Shown here in pieces: positions 1 to 4,945 of a stretch of DNA of 5,486 nucleotides (positions within the stretch are counted from its first letter, which is position 1; each line of letters starts with the position of its first letter). The DNA comes from Hyphomicrobiales bacterium. GTDB lineage: Bacteria > Pseudomonadota > Alphaproteobacteria > Rhizobiales > Beijerinckiaceae. Location of the stretch: contig CANCAR010000184.1 of the NCBI GenBank assembly GCA_947374125.1, forward strand, positions 1-5,486. Direction: 5' to 3'. A program made the position numbers and the translations under genes. The notes below the pieces were generated by a model. It was not told the DNA's origin. It worked only from the letters and a program-made list of their open reading frames with translations, and ran no database searches.

Positions 1-521
1 TCTCGATCACCTGTCTTTTCCGCTTTCGCGACATGTTCAAAATAAAACGCGTATTGCGGACTATTGGCTTTCAACGCGTCGAAGGAAAAAATCACATCTT
101 CCGGAGTGACCGGCGTGCCATCTTGCCATTTAGCATTGGTGCGCAACCGATAGGTCACGGAGGCAAAATCTGGAGGGAAGGTGAGTTGTTCTGCAAGTAG
201 CCCATAGGCGGTTGAGACTTCATCGAGCGAATTCGATAAAAGCGTTTCATAGACGGAGCCAATTCCTGCAGCCAATTGGCCCTTAACGCCAGCCACCACA
301 AGGTTGAAATTATCAAAAGTACCATTGGCTGCTAGTCGAACCGCGCCACCCTTCGGGGCATCGGGGTTTACATAGCCAAAATGCTTGAAATCAGTTGCAT
401 ATTTTGGCTCACCCATCAGCGACACCGCATGCCGCCATTTTGCTTCATTGGCCTTTGCCGGCAGCAGAGCTGAACCCGACAAAACCAAAGCTACTATCCA
501 TCCAAGACCTAATCGGCGCAC
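1..521 (-). CDS. yejA: Family 5 ABC transporter substrate-binding protein, YejA-like (5' part, 173 residues)
   Basis: Periplasmic binding protein of a peptide ABC importer (SBP_bac_5 family). The first 173 codons are visible without a frame break, and the gene runs off the left edge. Residues 1-24 form a clear Sec signal peptide: MRR, a hydrophobic core (about 8-20) and a likely cleavage site PAKA|N after residue 24. The mature start matches E. coli YejA closely from memory: YVNPDAPKGG at 50-59 and GTFDNFN at 67-73. Further family landmarks are SVYETLL (89-95), YGLLAEQL (106-113) and the block from Y124 through WQDGTPVTPEDVIFSF (132-147). The start is GTG at 521: GGAG (530-533) lies 8 nt upstream, and an in-frame TAA lies just above it. 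It follows recR by 67 nt, so read-through from the recR transcript is possible. The family is secure; the substrate and the exact symbol are inferred, since genomes often hold several paralogs and the yejBEF partners are outside the window. Confidence 0.88.
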   Translation of the reverse strand, partial: MRRLGLGWIVALVLSGSALLPAKANEAKWRHAVSLMGEPKYATDFKHFGYVNPDAPKGGAVRLAANGTFDNFNLVVAGVKGQLAAGIGSVYETLLSNSLDEVSTAYGLLAEQLTFPPDFASVTYRLRTNAKWQDGTPVTPEDVIFSFDALKANSPQYAFYFEHVAKAEKTGDR

Positions 522-529
522 GAGACTTA

Positions 530-533
530 CTCC
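530..533 (-). promoter_or_regulatory. Ribosome binding site of the yejA-like gene
   Basis: GGAG lies 8 nt before the GTG codon at 521. It decides the start, because no ATG is available in this frame between the upstream in-frame TAA and the signal peptide. Confidence 0.65.
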
Positions 534-588
534 GTGAATTTAGGGTTTGAAATGTGAACGAGAGCGATGATTCCGTCTATAGGGGACG

Positions 589-1191
589 TTATACAGCGGT
601 GCGCTGACGCATGGCGGCTGTCAGCGTGCCTTCATCGAGATAATCGAGTTCACCGCCCACCGGCACGCCATGGGCGAGTTTGGTGACGATCAGCTCGTAG
701 GGTGAGAGCAAATCGGTGATGTAATGCGCTGTGGTTTGGCCATCGACGGTGGCGTTCAGCGCCAGAATGACTTCTTTAATACCGCCGGATGCGACGCGCG
801 CGACGAGGGCTTCGAGATTGAGGTCTTTCGGGCCGATACCGTCGAGCGCCGCCAGCACCCCACCCAAGACGTGATAGCGACCTGCCGTAGCACTTGCCCG
901 TTCTAACGCCCAGAGATCAGCTACATCTTCGACGACGATCAACAGCGAATTGTCACGCTTGGGATCGGAGCAGAGGGTGCAGGGGGAAAGCGTGTCGATA
1001 TTGCCGCAGGACTCACACACAAGGATACGCTCGCGCGCGACCTGCATGGCATCCGCAAGCGGCCCTAAAATCTGCTCGCGCTTTTTAACAAGATGCAACG
1101 CCGCGCGCCGCGCCGAGCGCGGGCCCAGCCCCGGCAATTTCGCCAGAAGCTGGATGAGACGCTCAATCTCGGGACCGGTAACGGAAGCCAT
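589..1191 (-). CDS. recR: Recombination mediator protein RecR
   Basis: RecR works with RecO (and RecF) to load RecA onto SSB-coated single-stranded DNA in gap repair. The 200-residue length is standard and all family parts are present. A helix-hairpin-helix covers about residues 14-30 (LPGLGPRSARR). A four-cysteine zinc motif has C59, C62, C71 and C74 (CESC and CTLC). A Toprim domain runs from about 82 to 177 with the acidic motif VVEDVADL (86-93). The C-terminal Walker B-like segment GGELDYLDEGTL (179-190) is intact. The ATG at 1191 shares one base with the ybaB stop (TAATG), which points to translational coupling; only a weak GGGGAUG-type ribosome site is visible upstream. ybaB-recR adjacency is widely conserved in bacteria. 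Nothing is odd about the gene. Confidence 0.97.
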   Translation of the reverse strand: MASVTGPEIERLIQLLAKLPGLGPRSARRAALHLVKKREQILGPLADAMQVARERILVCESCGNIDTLSPCTLCSDPKRDNSLLIVVEDVADLWALERASATAGRYHVLGGVLAALDGIGPKDLNLEALVARVASGGIKEVILALNATVDGQTTAHYITDLLSPYELIVTKLAHGVPVGGELDYLDEGTLTAAMRQRTAV

Positions 1192-1511
1192 TAAAACAGC
1201 TTCATCCCCGGAGGAATGGGAAGCCCCGCGGTGAGCGCGCCCATCTTATCAGCCATCAGCTTGTCGCCTTTGGCGCGGGCATCGTTCAGCGCTGCGACAA
1301 GCAAGTCTTCCAAAATATCTTTTTCTTCTACCTTTAAAAGGCTCTCATCGATATTGACGGCTTTGGTGATGCCCTTAACCGTCATTGTAACGGAAACGAG
1401 CCCCCCACCCGATTGGCCTGAGACTTCCATTTCATCGAGCTCAGCCTGCACAGCACCGAGTTTCGATTGCATCTCCTGCACTTTTTTCATCATACCGAAC
1501 ATGTCTTTCAT
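1191..1511 (-). CDS. ybaB: YbaB/EbfC family nucleoid-associated protein
   Basis: Small dimeric DNA-binding protein of the YbaB/EbfC family, thought to act on the nucleoid. The 106-residue length is typical. The N-terminus is a charged, Met/Gln-rich helix (MFGMMKKVQEMQSKL, 4-18), followed by the conserved turn VSGQSGGGLVSVTM (30-43), the central NIDESLL (53-59) and the helix EDLLVAALNDA (68-78). It ends in the family signature LPIPPGMKLF (97-106). The start at 1511 has a strong Shine-Dalgarno GGGGAG (1519-1524) 7 nt upstream; a second ATG three codons later fits the site less well. It lies 15 nt after dnaX and overlaps recR by one base, inside the common dnaX-ybaB-recR operon. The exact role in alphaproteobacteria is uncertain. 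Confidence 0.96.
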   Translation of the reverse strand: MKDMFGMMKKVQEMQSKLGAVQAELDEMEVSGQSGGGLVSVTMTVKGITKAVNIDESLLKVEEKDILEDLLVAALNDARAKGDKLMADKMGALTAGLPIPPGMKLF

Positions 1512-1518
1512 TAGGCGA

Positions 1519-1524
1519 CTCCCC
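1519..1524 (-). promoter_or_regulatory. Ribosome binding site of ybaB
   Basis: GGGGAG sits 7 nt before the ATG at 1511, within the 15-nt dnaX-ybaB gap. It supports that ATG over the ATG three codons downstream. Confidence 0.7.
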
Positions 1525-1526
1525 TT

Positions 1527-3329
1527 TTAATCATCAAAGTCAGTGTCCAGCGCCGAGAAATCGAAGGATTCATCTTCGACATTGGCTTCATGGGTTGTTT
1601 GCGATAGATCGCGCACCTCAACGATTTGTGCTCCGGGAAACTGGGCAAAAGCCGCCTTCACCAGCGGGTGCGAGCTAATATCGGCGAGTTTTTCGGCTTT
1701 CGCTCTGTCCGATACATCGCGCAGGGTTTCTTGCCCCTGTTCAGAAGAAACCGCAACAATCCAACGACGACCCGTCCATTCCAGTAATTTTTTGCCAATT
1801 TCGGCAGCAAGTTGCGGGGACGCATCAGGCGACGGAGAAAACTCAAGCTGTCCGTCTTCAAAACGCACCAGACGAACATCGCGTTCCAGCGCTGTTTTTA
1901 GGCCGATATCCCGCTTCTCCGTGGCAAGCGCTACAAGGTCCTCAAAACTGGTGATGCGCATCGTCGGTGCGGCGTCAGGAGCGCGCATCGGGGCTGAATT
2001 GATTCGCGATGCAACCGTTACTCCGCCATTCGCGGTCATACGGGCACCACCGCCGCTACTTGGTCCGCCCGTTGGCGCGGGTGAGCCGGAATAGCTTTCT
2101 TGGGTGAGCATTTTCAACGCCTCATCAGGCGTTGGAAGGTCGGCGGCATAGGCCAAACGTACCAATACCATTTCGGCAGCGGTTACGGGTTTAGGCGCTT
2201 CGGCCACTTCCGTTATGCCCTTTAACAAGATTTGCCAAGCGCGGGAGAGGACGCGCATGGGTAGGGTTGTGAAGATCGCGCCACGAACGCGCTCGGCTTC
2301 AGTGATACTTGAATCTTTCGCTGATTCAGGCACGACTTTGAGTCGAGTGACGAAATGCGTGAATTCGGCGAGATCGGATAAGATCGTGCGAGGATCAGCG
2401 CCAAGATCATATTGGGCGCGAAGCTCAGAAAGGGCCGACGCGACATCGCCTTTCATCACCGATTCAAAGAGGTCGATGACGCGTGCGCGATCCGCCAAGC
2501 CGAGCATGGCGCGTACCGTTTCGCCGTCCACATTACCCGCACCATGCGCGATACCTTGATCGAGCAACGACAAGGAATCGCGGACTGAGCCTTCAGCCGC
2601 CCGTGCAATCAGCGCGAGCGCCTCGTCATCTATGGTGACGCCTTCTGCGACGCAGATTTTACGTAAATGATTAACGAGCACATCGGCTTCCACGCGGCGC
2701 AAATCGAAGCGTTGGCAGCGCGACAAAATTGTCACGGGGACTTTACGAATTTCGGTTGTTGCAAAGATAAACTTAGCGTGCGGCGGTGGCTCTTCAAGCG
2801 TTTTCAAGAAGGCGTTAAACGCCTTGTCCGAGAGCATGTGCACTTCGTCGATGATGTAGACTTTGTAACGCGCGGATGCTGGTGAATATCGCACACCATC
2901 GGTTAGTTGTTTGACGTCCTCAATGCCGGTATGAGAAGCGGCATCCATTTCCAAAATATCGACGTGACGCGATTCCATGATCGCGCGGCAATGCACGCCT
3001 TCGGTTGGCATGTGAATCGTGGGGCCGCCGGATCCATCGGGCAGGAGATAATTCAGGCCACGGGCCAAAATACGAGCGGTGGTGGTTTTGCCGACCCCGC
3101 GAACGCCCGTTAAAATCCACGCTTGCGGAATGCGCCCCGTTTCAAAAGCGTTCGATAGCGTTTGCACCATGGCATCTTGGCCGATGAGATCGTCAAAGGT
3201 TTGCGGACGGTATTTGCGAGCCAGCACGCGATAGGGAGCAGAAGGCGAGGGAGCAACCGATGGCGCATCGCCAAACATCGAGATCGTTTGATCGTCTCTT
3301 TCGATCACGCTATCGGGCGTTTCGCTCAT
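1527..3329 (-). CDS. dnaX: DNA polymerase III subunit gamma/tau (clamp loader ATPase)
   Basis: Motor subunit of the replicative clamp loader, which opens the beta clamp and ties the polymerase to the helicase. The product is 600 residues. The AAA+ core starts with YRVLARKYRPQTFDDLIGQ (33-51). It has Walker A GVRGVGKTT (75-83), Walker B VYIIDEVHML (157-166), sensor 1 FATTE (189-193), the SRC arginine-finger motif (203-205) and sensor 2 GSVRDSLSLLDQ (247-258). Domain III follows to about 400, then a Gly/Ser/Pro linker (415-437). The C-terminal region (about 460-575) resembles the alphaproteobacterial gamma/tau C-terminal family. The zinc module after Walker A keeps only one of the usual four cysteines, C114. 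The ATG at 3329 is chosen because GAGGA (3341-3345) precedes it by 11 nt and the product then has normal alphaproteobacterial length. The frame stays open to an ATG at 3488, but that codon lies inside the SRP RNA gene. No convincing frameshift site for a gamma form is seen. Confidence 0.97.
   Translation of the reverse strand: MSETPDSVIERDDQTISMFGDAPSVAPSPSAPYRVLARKYRPQTFDDLIGQDAMVQTLSNAFETGRIPQAWILTGVRGVGKTTTARILARGLNYLLPDGSGGPTIHMPTEGVHCRAIMESRHVDILEMDAASHTGIEDVKQLTDGVRYSPASARYKVYIIDEVHMLSDKAFNAFLKTLEEPPPHAKFIFATTEIRKVPVTILSRCQRFDLRRVEADVLVNHLRKICVAEGVTIDDEALALIARAAEGSVRDSLSLLDQGIAHGAGNVDGETVRAMLGLADRARVIDLFESVMKGDVASALSELRAQYDLGADPRTILSDLAEFTHFVTRLKVVPESAKDSSITEAERVRGAIFTTLPMRVLSRAWQILLKGITEVAEAPKPVTAAEMVLVRLAYAADLPTPDEALKMLTQESYSGSPAPTGGPSSGGGARMTANGGVTVASRINSAPMRAPDAAPTMRITSFEDLVALATEKRDIGLKTALERDVRLVRFEDGQLEFSPSPDASPQLAAEIGKKLLEWTGRRWIVAVSSEQGQETLRDVSDRAKAEKLADISSHPLVKAAFAQFPGAQIVEVRDLSQTTHEANVEDESFDFSALDTDFDD
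2115..2134 (-). repeat. Inverted repeat (7-bp stem, 6-nt loop) inside dnaX
   Basis: The arms CAACGCC and GGCGTTG are perfect complements around a 6-nt loop (TGATGA on the dnaX strand). They fall in codons for residues about 399-405, just after domain III and before the glycine-rich linker. In the -1 frame the loop reads as two consecutive UGA codons. No slippery heptamer lies just upstream. It may be chance within coding sequence. Confidence 0.45.
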
Positions 3330-3340
3330 GAGGGGCGTCG

Positions 3341-3345
3341 TCCTC
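3341..3345 (-). promoter_or_regulatory. Ribosome binding site of dnaX
   Basis: GAGGA is 11 nt before the ATG at 3329, slightly long but usable. It helps decide the dnaX start against the longer frame that enters the SRP RNA gene. Confidence 0.5.
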
Positions 3346-3388
3346 AGCGGTTTTACAACGGCCAAACTAGCCGGAACAATAAAAGATA

Positions 3389-3490
3389 GGGTGGAAGGCT
3401 GGACGATGACCCGCCCGGGCTCGTTAGGGCTGCTTCCTTCCGGACCTGACCCGGTTGGCGAGTGGTACGTCCACCACCAACCTTCCACCC
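3389..3490 (-). ncRNA. ffs: Small signal recognition particle RNA (4.5S RNA)
   Basis: RNA core of the bacterial signal recognition particle. It binds Ffh and its receptor FtsY to bring ribosomes making membrane proteins to the inner membrane. The minus strand carries the almost invariant apical core GTCAGGTCCGGAAGGAAGCA (3431-3450), with the GGAA tetraloop at 3438-3441 closed by a short helix and the asymmetric internal loop bound by Ffh. The ends pair as GGGTGGAAGG (3481-3490) with CCTTCCACCC (3389-3398), and pairing extends a few base pairs inward through G-U and Watson-Crick pairs. The length of about 102 nt fits the small SRP RNA class without an Alu domain. The exact ends are inferred from the terminal helix. 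It lies 59 nt upstream of dnaX, an arrangement I recall from other alphaproteobacteria. A U-rich stretch (3377-3388) directly follows the 3' end. Confidence 0.96.
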
Positions 3491-3492
3491 CC

Positions 3493-3521
3493 TATATCGT
3501 GTATCGGGCGGCAAAAGACAA
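3493..3521 (-). promoter_or_regulatory. Possible promoter of the SRP RNA gene
   Basis: On the minus strand TTGTCT (3516-3521) and GATATA (3493-3498) are spaced by 17 nt, which would place the first transcribed base near 3487-3490, at the foot of the SRP terminal helix. The -10 match is poor (three of six to the E. coli consensus), so position and spacing are the main support. Confidence 0.35.
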
Positions 3522-3554
3522 GCGATTCTGGTATGCGAAAAAGCCACTCGCCGA

Positions 3555-3575
3555 TTTTAGCCAATAAGGCTAAAA
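3555..3575. repeat. 8-bp inverted repeat before the HIT gene
   Basis: TTTTAGCC (3555-3562) and GGCTAAAA (3568-3575) are perfect complements around the 5-nt loop AATAA. The right arm shares three bases with the only ribosome-binding-like sequence (AAAGAG, 3573-3578) of the HIT gene starting at 3583. It could be an operator for a dimeric regulator, an RNA hairpin that limits initiation, or chance. It is not a typical intrinsic terminator, since no U-tract follows on either strand. Confidence 0.5.
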
Positions 3576-3582
3576 GAGCCCT

Positions 3583-3996
3583 ATGAGCGAGTTTTTACTT
3601 GATTCTCGGCTTGAAGCCGACACGTACTTTATCGGGGAACTCATCCTCAACCGCGTGCTGTTGATGGATGATTCGCGCTTTCCATGGGCTATTTTGGTGC
3701 CAAAGCGCGCCAATATTCGTGAAATCATCGATTTGGAGCTTCGCGACCGCGCGATGTTATATCGCGAGACAGAATCGGTGATGGAGGCGATGAAGCGATT
3801 GTTTTCGCCGACCAAGCTGAATGTTGCTGCCTTGGGCAATATGGTGCCGCAGCTTCATATTCATGTGATTGCGCGGTTTGATGATGATCAGGCTTGGCCG
3901 AAACCCGTTTGGTCTGTAGGGCAGCGTGTGCGATACGAGCCCGATGCGGCTGAAGCACGCGCGAAGCAGATTTCAATTGAATTGGGCCGGTTGTGA
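3583..3996 (+). CDS. HIT-family nucleotide hydrolase/transferase
   Basis: HIT (histidine triad) superfamily proteins cleave nucleoside phosphates such as AMP-adducts or diadenosine polyphosphates through a phosphohistidine. The product is 137 residues. The fold is recognised from the strand pair around FPWAILVPKR (33-42), the central helix, the Asn at N86 and the active-site segment Q90-L-H92-I-H94-V-I. The first His of the usual H-x-H-x-H is Gln here, while the middle His, the expected nucleophile, and the last His remain. AWPKPVW (104-110) after the triad also matches a proteobacterial subgroup I know from memory. The ATG at 3583 has AAAGAG 4 nt upstream. The stop overlaps the nudC start by 4 nt, so the two genes are almost surely co-transcribed and coupled. 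The substrate is not determined, so no symbol is given. Confidence 0.92.
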   Translation: MSEFLLDSRLEADTYFIGELILNRVLLMDDSRFPWAILVPKRANIREIIDLELRDRAMLYRETESVMEAMKRLFSPTKLNVAALGNMVPQLHIHVIARFDDDQAWPKPVWSVGQRVRYEPDAAEARAKQISIELGRL

Positions 3997-4937
3997 GCGA
4001 ACATCAGCGAGAACGTTCTGAACGTCTTGGATACGCCAATAATCCGCTGAATCGGATGGCGGAAGTCCGTGACAAGCCGGATACCATTGCGGCGATGGAA
4101 GCTTCAAGCGCCGCGCGTGCGATTGTTTTGGCGGGTGATATTCCGATTTTAAAGCGTCAAGGTGATGCGCTCGACGTTTTATTTTCGATGTCAGAGGCTA
4201 GAGACTTAGGTCAAGTTCGGGAATGCGTGTTTTTAGGCCATGATGGAACGAGTCCAATTTTTGGTTTGGCGCTCGAGGCGCAGGAACCGGAAACGCATCA
4301 GGAACGCGATGATCTTTTGGTGATTGATGCGCGATCAATTGCGGTTCAGGGCTTGCTCTCACCCGAATGGCTTGGGCCACTGGGCGAAGCGAAATCGCTG
4401 CTCTACTGGCACAGGCGGCACCGGTTTTGTGCTGCGTGCGGTCAAGCGACAGAATTAAAAAGTGGGGGCTGGAAGCGGATTTGTCCGTCCTGCGAAGCCG
4501 AACATTTTCCACGCACCGATCCGGTGGCGATCATGATGGCCGTCAAAGGCGACAAATGCGTGCTGGGTCGTCAGTCACGCTTTCCAGCCGGCATGTATTC
4601 CTGCCTTGCGGGCTTTATTGAGCCGGGTGAGACGGTTGAAAACGCGGTTCGTCGCGAATTGTTTGAAGAAGCAGGTGTTAGGACGGGCGCGGTGCGCTAT
4701 CTTGCTTCACAGCCTTGGCCGTTTCCCGGCTCAATGATGATTGGCTGCATCGCCGAAGCGTTGGACGATGAACTGGTTATCGATGGCGAAGAATTGGAAG
4801 ACGCCCGCTGGTTTTCGCGCGAGGAAGTTATTTCAATGATTAAGGTCGAGCATCCAGACGGTTTACTCGCCCCGCAACCGATTGCGATTGCCCATGCCAT
4901 TATGCGAGCTTGGGCTTTGGAAGGTGAGACGGCTTAA
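3993..4937 (+). CDS. nudC: NAD+ diphosphatase / NAD-capped RNA decapping hydrolase NudC
   Basis: NudC splits NAD(H) into NMN and AMP and, in E. coli, removes NAD caps from the 5' ends of RNA. The product is 314 residues. The N-terminal domain starts with LGYANNPLNRMAEVR (12-26), which favours the GTG start at 3993 over the ATG at codon 22. A four-cysteine zinc ribbon has C146, C149, C164 and C167. The complete Nudix box runs from G207 to V229 (GFIEPGETVENAVRRELFEEAGV in the pattern G-x5-E-x7-RE-x2-EE-x-G-V). The NudC-specific SQPWPFPGS (239-247) separates it from other Nudix enzymes. The GTG overlaps the upstream HIT stop as GTGA, which implies coupled translation, as no strong ribosome site is visible. 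The TAA overlaps the stop of the convergent ribB gene. All key residues look intact. Confidence 0.96.
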   Translation: MSEHQRERSERLGYANNPLNRMAEVRDKPDTIAAMEASSAARAIVLAGDIPILKRQGDALDVLFSMSEARDLGQVRECVFLGHDGTSPIFGLALEAQEPETHQERDDLLVIDARSIAVQGLLSPEWLGPLGEAKSLLYWHRRHRFCAACGQATELKSGGWKRICPSCEAEHFPRTDPVAIMMAVKGDKCVLGRQSRFPAGMYSCLAGFIEPGETVENAVRRELFEEAGVRTGAVRYLASQPWPFPGSMMIGCIAEALDDELVIDGEELEDARWFSREEVISMIKVEHPDGLLAPQPIAIAHAIMRAWALEGETA

Positions 4938-4945
4938 AGCGTCTC
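4926..4945. terminator. Inverted repeat at convergent stop codons; possible bidirectional terminator
   Basis: GAGACG (4926-4931) and CGTCTC (4940-4945) are perfect complements, extended by a C-G pair past a one-base bulge, with a loop containing TTAA. Both stops (nudC 4935-4937, ribB 4934-4936) lie in the loop. There is no space between the genes, so any terminator must be here or inside the opposite gene. The lack of a T-tract on either side makes intrinsic termination uncertain. Confidence 0.4.

Noticed and set aside
522..588. Terminator or strong promoter between recR and the yejA-like gene
   Set aside because: Only a 4-bp inverted repeat (CGTC/GACG) without a T-tract is present, and no convincing -35/-10 pair was found. 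The 67-nt gap allows read-through, but neither reading can be supported.
1788..1793. Run of six A on the dnaX strand (GGC AAA AAA TTA) as a programmed frameshift or slippage site
   Set aside because: It lies at residues 512-514, deep in the C-terminal domain and far from any gamma-like endpoint. The run is short for transcriptional slippage, and no matching downstream structure was seen.
1543..2094. 183-codon open frame on the plus strand opposite dnaX
   Set aside because: It is fully antisense to a clear dnaX coding region, its product is low-complexity (Ser/Arg-rich) without recognisable motifs, and it has no supporting start context. It is a shadow of dnaX codon use.
3328..3567. 79-codon open frame on the plus strand across the ffs region
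   Set aside because: It runs antisense through the SRP RNA gene and the dnaX start, and its translation shows no family signature.
4056..4937. Later ATG start for nudC at codon 22
   Set aside because: Starting there would remove the conserved LGYANNPLNR segment; the GTG at 3993 keeps it and overlaps the upstream gene as is usual for coupled genes.
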